A stretch of DNA of 64,000 nucleotides from Viscum album (taxonomy: Eukaryota > Streptophyta > Magnoliopsida > Santalales > Viscaceae), in contig OY728159.1 of the NCBI GenBank assembly GCA_963277665.1, positions 1,017,747,343-1,017,811,342 on the forward strand. The letters are read 5' to 3'. The translations under genes and the position numbers were made by a program. This document shows, piece by piece, positions 47,086 to 58,860 of the stretch (its first letter is position 1; each line of letters starts with the position of its first letter). The notes under the pieces were generated by a model. It had not been told where the DNA came from and made no database searches. It saw only the letters and a program-made list of their open reading frames with translations.

Positions 47086-47090
47086 TCAAT
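47086..47090. repeat. Target-site duplication, right copy (TCAAT)
   Basis: Matches 36330-36334. Confidence 0.88.
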
Positions 47091-47330
47091 ACACATTTTT
47101 CACAAACAATATCAATGTTGTCCACAAAGACGTAATAGGGTGAAAGAAACCTTTGGTTTATAAATATTTCAATTGTCCTTTCAATTAACTTAATTTTTTT
47201 GGTGGAATATGGTAATATTGAAGTGTGATAGGACTAGGATATGTTGAGAGATCAATAATAAACATAACTTCTCTTGTGTGTGGAAACCCAGAGAAGTTAT
47301 CAGGAAAATATCAAGAAATTGATCAATAAT
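47086..47330 (-). pseudogene. Reverse transcriptase N-terminus of the old chromovirus, upstream of the insertion
   Basis: Minus strand: YYHIPPKKLS, LKGQLKYL, TKGFFHPITSLWTTLILFVK. These match Y-R-M-A-P-x-E-L-x-E-L-K-x-Q-L-x-E-L-L-x-K-G-F-I-R-P-S-x-S-P-W-G-x-P-x-L-F-V-K-K. The next expected motif, C-x-D-Y-R-x-L-N, is found at 36260-36300, on the other side of the nested element. Confidence 0.83.
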
Positions 47331-47659
47331 TTTTTGAAAACACCTATTCTAAATCCCATCCACCAACACCAATGAAAAAGTTTACAAATGTTATGAGATA
47401 TTTCCAATTGTTGGTTAAAAAAATCATTTTCTAATTTCTTTCACATTCTTGTGTTCTTTAAAGAGATACATGATACCCCCATCAGTTGTAAAACTAACCC
47501 ATAAGGTATATCATTTGATATGGGATTTGAGGATTGATAAAAAAATCCTTACCAATGATTATTTAATAAGAAGCCATCTCAAGAATAGATAAATAAGAAA
47601 ATAAATTCATCCCCATAAATAGTTGTAGAACATGATTCACACATAAAGGATTTATATTA

Positions 47660-47800
47660 TATTTGGCCAAGAGGGGCTTGAAAATAAATAAATAAATGGG
47701 ATGAAACCATATAAATAAAAGCGGTCATAAGTGTAGAATTCAAAATAATCATACCTCTCACTGTCAAAGGTCCAGATTGATCATCCAAAATAATTTTCTC
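47660..47800 (-). pseudogene. Protease trace of the old chromovirus
   Basis: Minus strand: GPLTVRGMIILNSTLMTAFI, YMVSSHLFI. It resembles the G-x-I-x-V-N-S-x-P-V-x-A-L-x-D-T-G-A-S-H-S-F-I segment, with the D-T-G triad lost. The assignment leans on position between gag and RT. Confidence 0.6.
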
Positions 47801-48339
47801 AACTCTATAAAATTTCCCACTCAATACAGATTAGTCTTTATTACCCTGTTGATTGTGCACTAGTTTAAGAGTCATTTTATTCCTTGAATAATCATGGATT
47901 ACCCTATTTTTCTGATTATATATATTTTACCATCCTTTTCCCATCAAAGAATATGAAATATTCGAAACATGATATGTGTCCCTAACAGCAGGACTTTGAG
48001 AATTTTGATAATATCACTAAAGGATTCCCATTTGGTTGAAATTATAGAATGTGATATGGAGTTTCATAAAATATTTCTTTATATGCTCAAAATAATCAAA
48101 ATGAAAACATCCTAGATTACTCTTTCATTTTGGAGTAAGATTCACCGATCCTTATATCTGATTTGGAGTCATACCAGTACCTTTAAACTTGGTGTCCCAA
48201 TTTAGATTATTCCCAAAATTAGAGTTCCTACCATTTAATATATGTATCAACATGTTTCCTCCACCTATAACACCTGAGATGTATCTTTCTATAACCATTT
48301 CTCTATTGACCATGTCTATATAATATGATGTACAAGGAA

Positions 48340-48870
48340 TGAAATTCTTTGAGTGAATATTTTTCCTCAACCCCGATTAAAAAATGTTCTCCTTCGAGGA
48401 TTCACTTCATTAAATTCTGGAGAAAATTATACTAAATTCATTATTTTATATGCATAATCTATCACTGTTATGTTTTCCTATTTCAAACTAATGAAATCCT
48501 TCATTTTAAAAATTATGAACAAGTGATGATCAAATTTTTTGTTGAATTGTTTTTCAAAATCCTCCCATGGAATTCCTTAGTACAATTTAGTCTGAACTAA
48601 TTAATCCAAACACAAGCCTAATAGATCCTCCAACATGTACATTGGAATATTAAATTTCAACTCAAGTAATCTACCTATGAAATAAAATATTCAATTCATC
48701 CTATTCATCCAAAGTTCTACATTTTCTTGTTCCAAAACACCCCAATAGATGGTTGGATTCCATTTTTGGAACAAAATTAAATGATCCACTTTACATGGTT
48801 TATCTCTTATATTCCCTCTATCCATAGCTTAGAATATATAGAAAGTACATTAAACCATATATTGTTTCGC
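48340..48870 (-). pseudogene. Gag capsid trace of the old chromovirus
   Basis: Minus strand: WNPTIYWGVLEQENVELWMN (compare P-P-x-F-x-G-x-x-x-P-x-x-A-E-x-W), then IPWEDFEKQFNKKFDHHL, KMKDFISLK and ENITVIDYAYK (compare W-x-x-F...F-x-x-x-Y-F-P, E-F-x-x-L-x-Q-G-x-M-T-V-x-E-Y). Several stops. A later Gag portion may be the 72-codon frame at 48152-48370. Between 48871 and 49437 I see nothing recognisable. Confidence 0.75.
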
Positions 48871-49437
48871 CTATGCCTCAGGCGCAACCATATTCTCAAT
48901 ATCATTCTCTAGTTGTTTCCTACAACACCTACCCAGTTCCATTTTCTATAACAAAAAAAATTCCATTTAGTCTCACTCTCTAGGAACAATATGCTTAGAT
49001 ATTTCTAATTTATTACTTAAACCATATCACAACTTGAATTTCCAAAATTCAACAATTTTAGTTTTCAAATCATTTTTAAAATTCCACCTTAGTTTTTGAA
49101 AATCAAACAATTTTAATTTAATTAAAAAAATCAACACATTTTCAGAAAATAATAAATGATTACTCAAAATGAATTATGTACTTCTAGTGCAAAGTCATTT
49201 AGATCAATTTGTGTCATGATATTCTCATTGGTTAAACCCATGATAATGAGGTTATAACTCCTAGAGGTGTCTCAAAACATTCATGTACCCAAACTCCCTA
49301 GTAAGTATATGTTAAACATAAATTGTTTAACTACACCTTTTTAAGCTCTATATTTCATGTCTCTGTGATTTTACTCCTTGATAACAACCCAAATCAAGGA
49401 TTAAAAGAATTATTTTCAACTACAAAACCATACAAAT

Positions 49438-49445
49438 TGATACCA
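49438..49445 (-). promoter_or_regulatory. Decayed primer-binding site
   Basis: The minus strand reads TGGTATCA then AT, where the intact initiator-Met site has TGGTATCAGAG. It lies two bases from the LTR start at 49448 (TGTAATTTCCC on the + strand). Confidence 0.7.
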
Positions 49446-50273
49446 ATTGTAATTTCCCACCCATAACACATTGACTTATGAAGGGACATAGGGTGGTACT
49501 AGACTTAGGTTTTATCCCCATGTCACAAAATGGTAGAAATAAATTCCAAGGGATTCATATAAAATTGGAGGATTATTTTAAATTTAAAAACAAGAAAACC
49601 AAAACAAGAAAACCATAAACAAACAACCATTATATGATACACAATTACAATGTAACACATCCAAAAAACCACCAAACCAAACCAAACTATATTAGGGTAC
49701 GAAGTGAAAATCAAAACCACAAATACTCAAATACACCAAAAACATAAACATATAAGCTCCCAACTTGTTCTAAGATCTAACTCAATAATCCATTCTCATG
49801 GTATCAAAATGAATCACTAAATAACTATGATACATTACCTCTACATGTTTCTCAATATACTACATATAGAAATGCACCAAAATGTCCAAGAATATGGTGA
49901 GTATAAAAATCAGTTGGTTTTCCCTGATGACTTCCAAACACACTCCACCAGGATAGAACATGTTAGAAAATTTATAAAATAGATTAAAATAATTAAAATA
50001 ATTTTATATGAACCAAATAGTTTCCAAAATAAAAATAGTTCTTTAAACCAAAATATTTTCTCCATGGAATGAATCCAAACATTCCTTTAAAACTATTTTC
50101 CAATTTTTCATTTTGGAATACTCATCATATTATCACTACACAACCAAAAATGTAAGAACATGTGACATTATCATACTCATGTGTGGTCTCTCATCCATCC
50201 ACCAAGTTGTCACTAAGTGACCAATACCCTTGTTCCCCAATGGAACACACCCCTTACCCAGGGCCATGTATCT

Positions 50274-50290
50274 TGTACCACAGTGGTACA
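50274..50290. other. Perfect hairpin in the old LTR
   Basis: TGTACCAC-A-GTGGTACA, an 8-bp stem with a single-base centre. It is preserved although the element around it is heavily mutated. A second small hairpin, GTTCC-CCAAT-GGAAC, lies about 30 bp upstream. Confidence 0.5.
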
Positions 50291-51474
50291 TGCCCCTTAT
50301 TTAGGTTCATGTCGAAAGCATGGACTCACACCAACCATATAGTCTAGAACCCATTAAATATAATTTCAATAAGACATTTATTTTATTAAAAACAATTATT
50401 CTACATTTTTCCATGCATCTAAGACCAAACCATAATTTTATAATCATCATTTTAATTAAATGAACCAAAACACTTTCCAGCAATTTCAAAATTTCCAAAA
50501 CCATCAATAAAGGTATTTTTAATCAAGAATTGCACAAAAATTTCAAAATTTAATTCAATAAATTCAATCAATTTAAAATAAATCCTTTGATTTTTAACTA
50601 ATATTTGTCGATAGTGAAGTCTCCTACCTCACAACCACTAGAGAAACCAAAGAACAACACAAAACTAGAAAACAATTCAATGAAACTCATATAAAAATCT
50701 TTAGATCATGATCCCATAAATAAAAAAACATTACTCCTCATGATTGTCATCACACAATAAGAATATATCCCCAACAGATTAGACCCCTAAATCCAATAGG
50801 GGATTAGAAGAAAACTAAGGAAAAATGATGAAGATCGATCTCTTACAAAAAAATCTAGCCTCCAATGAACTTAGATTCACCTCATATTCACTCCCCAATC
50901 AAAAGGAATGGTATAAATAACCTAGGGATAAAGAGGAATTCATTTTATGATCTATTTAGTAAATAACAATAGGTTTAGAGGGTAAAATGCATGCGATACA
51001 CAAAACCAGAATCTAAATTTTAATAGTTCACCATTAGGGAGCATGGTTAGGAAAATTGTGTCCTGACCTTGCACTTGTCATTACATCCAAATAACCCTCA
51101 CACATTTGACTCACATAGTTAGGAAATCCATGTTTCAAGCTTTCTAAACCCTAAAATCCTACATTGAATAGATTATAACAGGTTTTCGCACAATTTTTCA
51201 ACACTAGGCACCAAACCATTCACCTACCCAACACCAACTATTTCAGTTTCACCGTTTTTTGGGAGGTGTTACCTAGTTTCTACTAATCATGAACCTCTAG
51301 AAAAGAACTAAAAACATTGAAAAAATCTTTTGAAGCTCTGGAAACATAACCTTATAACATTATATGCATAAAATAAATAAGAAAGGATCAAGTACCTAAA
51401 ACCAAGAACCTTCCCAATTCCCAATAGCTTAATATACTTTATTTCCCTCTTTTGGTGATTTATTATCTATTAGA

Positions 51475-51496
51475 TATATATATATATATATATATT
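51475..51496. repeat. (TA)n microsatellite
   Basis: About eleven TA units in an AT-rich stretch. Confidence 0.85.
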
Positions 51497-51645
51497 TATG
51501 AATATTTTTAAATAGTTATATACATTTGTAAATATTTATACATATTTTTGATTATATATTTTTATATCTTATATGGGTATATATATAGATATTTATATTT
51601 ACTTATATATATATATGAAGCACTTGCAGGTATAATTACATTAAA

Positions 51646-51664
51646 ACACACACACACACACACA
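51646..51664. repeat. (AC)n microsatellite
   Basis: About nine CA units, then CCACACACATGCC. Next to it GCCTG-AGAGG-CAGGC (about 51675-51689) is a small perfect hairpin. Confidence 0.85.
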
Positions 51665-51779
51665 CCACACACATGCCTGAGAGGCAGGCCATAGCCCCCC
51701 AAGGGAATAGACCTCCCATCAAGACTTATGTATTTTTTTACATGGCCTATGGACCTGGTGGGAATGAAACCCATATTTA

Positions 51780-52190
51780 TATCTATTTATTATATATTAT
51801 GACATATTATTTTTAATTTATTATAAATTTAAAATTAATTAATAATTTACTATTTATTATTTTTTATTATTAATTTCTAATTGACATATTATATAATATT
51901 TATCAGGTAGTTATTTATTATTTATTATTATTCATTTATTTATTATTAACTATTTAGTTATTATTTATAATTATTTATTTATTTATTATTTATTTATTTA
52001 TAATTTTTTTATGAATTATTTATTTATTTATAATTTATAATTTATTTATAAATTCTAATTTATTTATTTATTTATTACTTATTAATTATTAATTATCAAT
52101 TACTGAATTTGTATTTATTAGTTATGTATTATTTTTTTTGTAGTACTTATTATTATTCTTATATATTATTATTTTATTATATAAACAAAT
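51780..52190. repeat. AT low-complexity block, TTTA/TTAT-rich
   Basis: Almost entirely A and T with TTTATTTATT-like runs. Nothing else is recognisable. Confidence 0.8.
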
Positions 52191-52404
52191 AAATATTTCA
52201 AATTCTTTTTAATTGCCACATGAAGAGCTTACCGGAGTAGTAAAGTCTATATGAGAAAAAAAATAGGCAAGGAGTTTATATCTAACAAAACAAATATATA
52301 TACTGAATAGCTACATGGAATTATTAGTTCATGGTAATAAATAAATAATAAATAATTAAAAAAATAAAATTTTTAAAAAATAACTTAAAAATGAATAGAA
52401 AAAT

Positions 52405-52740
52405 AATTTAGTGATGGTTTAAACCACCGCAAAATAAATCTCAATATTTTTAATATACTGTCACTAAATCATTCCATGAAAATATTGAAAAAACATCACT
52501 AAATAAATTCCGACTCACGATTTAGTAGCCGTTTTTCAAAACCATCACGGAATGAATTAGTGGTGGTTTAAACCACCGATAAAGGCCTAATTTGGCATAA
52601 CAATCAACTTGAAACTTCCACTATCCCCATGGATATATAGCTATTTTCAAAGAAATTATGGGTATCAATTTTCTACCCAAACCTATACCCACGGTTTAAA
52701 AAAGCCATTGATATAAGTTGATCTATACCAACGATTTTTG
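52405..52740. repeat. CACTA-type subterminal repeats (left)
   Basis: Perfect palindrome GGTGGTTTAAACCACC at 52562-52577 and a near copy GATGGTTTAAACCACCG at 52413-52429, with TCACTAAAT motifs between. From 52619, CACTATCCCCATGG, TATGGGTATC and TATACCCACGGTTT share the ACCCAYGGTTT repeat of the right end. These may be two different CACTA ends side by side. Confidence 0.55.
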
Positions 52741-54240
52741 AAGAAACATATGCATAGCCCATTAATTAGGCATCCTCGCCTGGGCTCCTCTTCCCCATCC
52801 CCATTCAATGCTATAGATATCCTCTCTCACTAGGATTAGGTGACCTTGTCATCCCCCCCATCCTCAGGTGATTTTGATATCCCCCTCCCCTCTTTAGGAG
52901 ACATTGCATCCATCAACCAAGTGTTCTTCCTCCATTTCAAGAAATTAATTTTTTTGCGATCTTTGAGAGGTAATATTTATTTCCCTCCTCTTATTTCATC
53001 TCTTTTATTCTCTAATGGTCTAGTGTTGTTTCTATCATAATTCCTCAAGTAAGGTTGTGGCATGTTATGATTATTCTATTGATGCAAACAAATGGATATG
53101 TTTTTGTAAAAAATTTATTCCATGGAATAAATGTTTTTTTTATTTTATATGATTCCTTTTGGTTTGTTTGTGAAATGAAATTTGTTTTTAATAAAATTTG
53201 GTGTTTTCTTTCAAACTAAATTATACAGTCTTGAAGTGTATTTGAATATTGGTTATTTTTAACTTATAACATATGAGGGGTGTTTTGGTATTAAACTATT
53301 TGGAAATGTTATTAAATAGAAATACATTACTATAATATATTTTTTAATGGTAATTATTTTAATAATCATGATATAATGGTGTTTTAAAAAAACATATTTT
53401 GACATTAATATTTATAATAAAACTTTTTGATTTCAAAAAGTATATTTTTCAGCGTAAACGGGATTTATCTCATTAGTGGGTAGTTTAAAAAATTTTCAAA
53501 ATGTGAATTCTTTTTAATTAAATAAGGTGGTTGTTTTTTATTTTCTTTTAAATGTTATTTTCTCTTTGGTGGTCTAATTCTTTTTATTTATCACATATTT
53601 TTTTGGAATTCATTTAATAAGGTGGTCCACAGTAAAAAAATATTTTTTAAAATCACTTTGATTATTTTGGATTGTGGTTTTATTTTGGGGGAATAACCTT
53701 GTTGGGTTGATTTATCAGGTTGATTTGACATAATCCTCCCAAAATTTTCTAATGTGAAGATAAAGTAATTCCCTTTGGGGGTCATTCCCCCCTTTACTTT
53801 TAACACTTCTCTAACTCCAAATATAGTTCTATGTGATATCTTCTATTATTTTTTAGTATGGAATAAATTTATATAGAGGTGATATCTAGTAAGCATGTAT
53901 ATAGACCATATAGTTCAGGTGGTTTAAATCGACATCATAGTCTTGATAGCTGGATTGGAGAGTGGTGGTTTTTAAAATCACTTAAATGTGAGTAAGATTT
54001 TTGGCATCACTTCTATGAGCATGCCATGTTTTTTTCTTTTGATATGCCTTATTCTTTGGTGGGATGGATAGTAAATTATTCTATTTTATCCACTTATATC
54101 AAAATTTATATTCAACTTAGTTTTCTATTAGTGTTCATTATTTTCCTATACACTATTATTTTGATTTTTATTTTAATTTTGATATCATTATAATTATGGA
54201 ATACATTGGAGATTAGAACATAACCTTTTTCCCTTGAAAA
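52741..54240 (+). other. CACTA 5' region before the transposase
   Basis: No conserved domain. Pyrimidine-rich GTGA(CCTTGT)CATCCCCCC-like units of about 30 bp repeat three times at 52830-52915. A 66-codon + frame (52840-53040) comes from that repeat. The rest is AT-rich. Confidence 0.45.
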
Positions 54241-55180
54241 AGAATTGATAGAATATGGATGTTTCATAATAATCAAATTTCAACCGAGTTTCAAGACAAT
54301 TTGGAATATTTTTATGATTTTTCATTTAAAAGTGCTTCTGATGGAGGTCATATATATTGTCTATGTTATAATTATGTTGTAAGACCAAGGTTAATATAGG
54401 TAGAAGTTAGATACCACATAAAAATTCTAGATTTTAAAAAAATGTTATTTTTTTTATCACAATGGAGAGATGAGACATTATTTTTCTATTTATGAATAGA
54501 AATAAATAAGTGGTATGTAGAATATAATACTTGATCAGATTCAATTTTTGCATCTTCATGATAGAGATAATATTCCGGTTCAATAAGACAATTATATCAA
54601 TACACAATATTATAATACATAAGATTATAATGTTGAGATAGTGAAAATTTTGATTGATGATGCCATAACTCCTTTAAATGAAGAATGTACTGAAATTAAA
54701 TTGTTGGAAATTTTAATGCAATTATATCATGTAAAAACCATGTTTTGAGTTTATAATACTTTCATTTATTATATTATTAACTTTTTAAGGACTTCATTTC
54801 TAATGGTGTAAATAGTCCTTAAAATCAGTATAAGGAATGGAAGTTAATTAAGCAGCTCAAATTTCATTCTAATAAAATTCATGCTTGTCTGAAAGATTTC
54901 AGTTTATTATTGAAGGACACAATTGACCTTAAGGACTATAAAGAATATGGTACATCTTAATATAAGGAAAATTTATATGGAAGACAATCTAATGTGGAAC
55001 ATAAATTCATGTGGCACTTTCCATTGATTCAAAGGCTTCATAATCTATTCATGTATGTAGAAATATCATCCAATATGAGATGGAATGATGTAGGTAATTA
55101 AAGACATTGATGAGTTTTTTCATACTATAGATGGATTATTATGGGGGGAATTTGATGCACAACATAATGATTTTTTAGTT
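54241..55180 (+). pseudogene. CACTA TNP2 transposase, N-terminal part
   Basis: One + frame reads IDRIWMFHNNQISTEFQDNL, EYFYDFSFKSASDGGHIYCL, CYNYVV and then VEVRYHIKILDF. This fits the TNP2 N-terminus (D-R-x-W-M...F...F-A...I-x-C-P-C-x-x-C...V-x-x-H-L). The second cysteine pair is partly lost. Downstream to 55180 only broken traces remain (for example KILIDDAITPLNEECTE at about 54650). Introns may also lie here. Confidence 0.8.
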
Positions 55181-56697
55181 TAGGTGAGTAATGTCAAGTT
55201 GGCTCTATCCCATGATGGGTTTAATCCATTTGGTCATATTCTTACTACTCACCTAACTTGGAAAATTTTTATTCGCATTTATAATCTTACTTAATGGATG
55301 TGTATGAAAAAACCATTCACTCTCTTGAGTATACAAATATCTAGAACATATAATATTAGAAAATAAATAGATATATAATATAAAACTTTTATAAGATATT
55401 TGATGTAGCTTTGATATATGGGTACGTACACATTATATGCTTCTTCAAAAAATATATTTCATATACATATTGCCCTAATATAGATGATAAATGATTTCCC
55501 AGCTTATGCAATAATGTATGTTTAGAGCACAAAGTGAAAATATGATATCCTATTAGTATGAATGATACATGATTGAGAAGTCTTAAATATCATCTTTGTT
55601 TTAGTTTCATGGGGCATCAACAATTTTTCCCAATAGATCATCAATAGTGGAAGAATCGTCAGAGGATTGATAATACTATTCAAACCCAACAATCACCTCA
55701 ACACATGTCAGGAACTGATGTGATTAATGAATTGAGTGATTTTAGTTTTTCATTAGGGAAATTTCATATGAAATATAAAAAGAAAAAAATTGTTGACACT
55801 AAATCCACATAGAATTGGAAAAATGAGAAATATATTTTCTTAGTTTGCATATTAGTCTACCAATTTTTATTTCATTGTTTATATATAATGAATATTGAGA
55901 AAAATATATGTGAAATGTATCTTTAAATTCATCTAAATATCAAGACGAAGACCATGTATGACTGCCAATCTCACTTGGACTTGTTGGATTGGGGTATTTG
56001 ACCAGAACTGCATCATGTGTGTCTCAGTGAAAATAAATGGAAAATTCCTTATGATTATAATCTGATGAAACCTTTAGGAAAAAATAAATTTCTAGAAGTA
56101 GTGTAAAATATCAAGTTTCCTAATGTATATTCTAGAATCAAATTTAAACAATTCAACATAATGGATTTGAAACCCAAATCCCTAAAAACTTATGATTATC
56201 ACATCCTTCTTCATGAATTGATTCCAATAGATATAATGAATTTTATATACAATAATGTAAGGTTGATATTTATTTCCTTATGAACTTTTTAGAGATGATT
56301 GTGAAAAATGGTTATCAAAGACTATCTTGATAAAAATGTTATAAGAGGCCCCATTAATTTTTTGTGAGTTTGAAAATAAATTTACTCCATAATTTTTCAC
56401 ATGCATGATGAATTTAACAATTCATATTCCAATGGAATCAATTCTTGGGGGACCCCTTTCTTTTTTTTTTGGTCATATCCTACTAAAAGAAATATGTGAA
56501 AAATAAAATCTTATGTATGAAACCAGAATCATCCTAAATGTTCCATTCTTGAGGGGTTATCTGGCCCAAGAATGTATGGATATTTGATCAATATATTTTT
56601 CTTATGTGAGAACTAGAAATAACCAAATAATGAGAAATGAATATGATTAGTATAGGGAAATTGATCCTCCTTTTCCATCACTTCCCCTAATAGGTGG
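55181..56697 (+). pseudogene. CACTA TNP2 transposase, catalytic domain
   Basis: Recognisable segments in order: NVKLALSHDGFNPFGHILTT and WMCMKKPFTLLSIQIS (compare R-L-G-L-x-S-D-G-F-N-P-F ... W-x-x-M-K-x-x-x-x-M-L-S-L-L-I-P-G), IDDFPAYA-like at about 55490, FMGHQQFFPIDHQWR, MNIEKNICE (compare M-H-I-E-K-N-V), DLKPKSLKTYDYHILLHELI (compare G-x-K-S-H-D-x-H-x-x-M-Q-x-L-L-P), and HMHDEFNNSYSNG then GTPFFFFWSYP (compare V-H-L-x-x-E...G-G-P-V-x-x-R-W-M-Y-P). The protein would bind the ends and cut the element out. Many stops make it inactive. Interrupted at 56698-56715. Confidence 0.88.
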
Positions 56698-56715
56698 AAT
56701 TCATGGGTTATATAC
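56698..56715. repeat. Target-site duplication, left copy (18 bp)
   Basis: AATTCATGGGTTATATAC, matching 57870-57887 with one mismatch. Confidence 0.75.
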
Positions 56716-57887
56716 TGAGTGAAAATTAATTTTTTAATTATAATAAAAACCATTTTAAGGGAGAGGGGGAACCCAAGATGACTTCAATGACTTAAAAAGT
56801 TTAAACAAGACCCTAAAATCCAAGATCCCAAGGGAAAAACAACCAAATTAAATATATTGAGAACTGCTCACCAGCATTAAACACAATACGACCAGATTTC
56901 ACAATGACATTGATGCTCAACTAAATGTCCCATGTAGGATTGCATGGGCCTAGTACCGATGGAAAATTCCACACCCTCTCAAACTTACAAATCTAAATAG
57001 TAATAGGATTTAAAATCTATCTATTCGAAACCTCTTCTAAAGTAGTCTTGTTGGTGAACTGGTTGCCTTTCCCCTATGAACATAGACCGTAGTACCACTA
57101 CAAAAAATCCCACCTTCCACACACAAAAAATAAGAAACACCAAAACAGTATCTGATCCAAATCCAACATCCCAGCCCTCCTAAACAAGTTCCCACTCATA
57201 TCAACAACAAAAATTCACTTCCCCTAACGACTCATAAACATCTTCTCCTTCAGGATCATTCCCATCAAATGGACCTAGTAACTACCACCGCCTCATCAAA
57301 CAACACCACTACCACATCACCAGAGAAAGATATCCCAAATCAAATTAATGCCAAATATGTTCACACAAAATCATTGTGATCGCATCCAATCATGATAAAA
57401 ACAAGTCAAAAAAATTCTTACCCACTGCAAACCAAATCATAGATTCTTTCCACCTGAAAACCGTATATCACCAGAAGAAGCCCATATAGAAAACGAGATC
57501 TATTTCCCGTCACTACCTTAATGACCACCCCAAGGAACACATCGATCCACCCAACACACTTGTAGCTGAAATATGGCGAGGCACCAAGCCTCAGGATGTA
57601 GTTGGAGCTCGGTCAATGGACCTACATCACACCTCCATAGAAGACCTATCCAGATCGAGGGGGATGGGGTGAGAAAAGTCCTCCAACGAAGAGGTTGAAG
57701 TGATGGCTAATCCCACGAGTCTCTTCCACTAAAGGAGTAACTACACACCACTAATTCGACGAGGAGAAGCACTAGGAGGATCTGCAACCAACCTGAGGTG
57801 AAGGAGAGAAGGCAGTGATAGCGGAACCCTAGCTCGACAGCACCCCTTACGGGCTCATCAACTCTTCCAAATTCATGGGTCATATAC
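56716..57887 (-). mobile_element. 1.15-kb insertion in the CACTA transposase gene, LINE-like by its duplication
   Basis: The insert is visibly richer in C on the + strand than the AT-rich surroundings and interrupts the transposase reading. An 18-bp near-perfect duplication flanks it, a length typical of L1-type LINEs. Read on the minus strand it starts close to CTAGGGTTCCGCTATCACTG, which resembles a 5' leader, and ends in an AT-rich stretch that is not a clean poly(A). No endonuclease or RT motif is present, and no terminal inverted repeats are seen. It could also be a retroposed gene fragment. The 60-codon frame at 57707-57889 is not a recognised protein. Confidence 0.55.
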
Positions 57888-58860
57888 ATTGGCTACATTT
57901 AGACTTGAAGAGTGGGATAAGGAAAATAACATAGTATTGTTTAACTATGTTTGTTTGATGACTATTCAAATAATTTAAATTGAATATTTTTATGTTATCT
58001 CATAATATGTAATTTCACATATACCTCAAAAATTTTACTATAATTTTTATAGGTAATATAAATAAATTATATGTAGATTTCATTAATCATTGCCTTTGAG
58101 AAGTATATAGGCTTTTCATAGACAAGAGTTTCTTTCTTTATCGAAATAAAAGGTTTGAAAATTAAATTAATTAAATTAAAAAATATATATTCACAAAATT
58201 TTATTAATAATATATATTTTAGGTATTTAGTTTACCTATTGACTCCATTTCTCAATAATTAAGAGCATTGGATTTTGGTCTCAATCCATTGGGTTGTAAA
58301 TAAAAATATATAATAATAAATGGGTATAAATTTGTTGCAACTGATCATGTGGGGAAAATGAGAACACAAAATATTGGAATTATATTAACTTCTACAATAT
58401 AATTTTACCCCAATTCATCATATAGTTGGACACAATATGAAAATGTGTACTATTATGGGCTTGATGAGAAAATATTATTTTTGGATTACTATTTTAAATC
58501 CTGAGTCACTATGATGAATTGTGAATAGTTTTATTCACTGATGAAACATGGTATATTTATTGATAATTGCATATTCAGGTTTATTAAAATGATTTGATTA
58601 TTGGATATTGATAAACCATACATTTTCGTATCAATTAAAAAACCAGTTTTTTATATGAAAGATCATCTCAGACCTGATTACAGTGTCATTAATAATGTAA
58701 TTCTAGGAAATATTTTTCATGATTTTGGTGATGATACTAACACTATTGATGCACCCATTAGTGTTGACTGAAATATTTCATTTGATGTCTCTAATTTTCC
58801 CATTGTTAGAGTTGATGTTGAACCTAAAGTAGTGACGGGTAATATATTAAAACAACCGTA
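57888..58860 (+). pseudogene. CACTA transposase C-terminal region (DUF4218/DUF4216-like)
   Basis: The reading resumes after the insert. At 58256-58850 one frame gives INGYKFVATDHVGKMRTQNI, GIILTST, YYYGLDEKILFLDYYF, then KPYIFVSIKKPVFYMKD and NISFDVSNF. These match the DUF4216 pattern I-N-G-Y-x-F-x-T...K-x-T-Q-N-S-G-V-x-V...Y-Y-G-x-x-x-x-I-x-x-L-x-Y and Q-V-F-Y-V-x-D, which lies at the C-terminus of CACTA transposases. The linker 57888-58250 is AT-rich and may hold an intron. Confidence 0.85.

Larger units (their letters stand above)
34471..52200 (-). mobile_element. Very old Ty3/gypsy chromovirus, split by a nested element at 36335-47085
   Basis: The minus strand gives, right to left: 5' LTR start at 49448, decayed initiator-Met primer site, gag, protease, RT up to the nested insertion, then (beyond the insert) the rest of RT, RNase H and part of integrase to 34471. 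A single frame can be followed for long distances, with a stop every 10-20 codons, so decay was mostly by substitution. The integrase end, any chromodomain and the 3' LTR are missing, cut off by the Tat/Ogre-like element. The right LTR end is uncertain. Confidence 0.8.
49448..52200 (-). repeat. Probable 5' LTR of the old chromovirus (right end uncertain)
   Basis: Starts with TGTAATTTCCC directly after the decayed primer site. It holds the LTR motif GGTGAGTATAAAAATCAGT at 49896, in the same place relative to the LTR 3' end as the hairpins of the two younger chromoviruses, and a perfect hairpin at 50274. The second LTR is not in the window, so the right end is a guess bounded by the CACTA sequence. 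No gene is seen. The short frames here are not convincing. Confidence 0.6.

Noticed and set aside
57096..57112. CACTACAAAAAATCCC as a second CACTA terminus
   Set aside because: No subterminal repeats around it and no matching opposite end. It lies inside the 1.15-kb insertion and may be chance.
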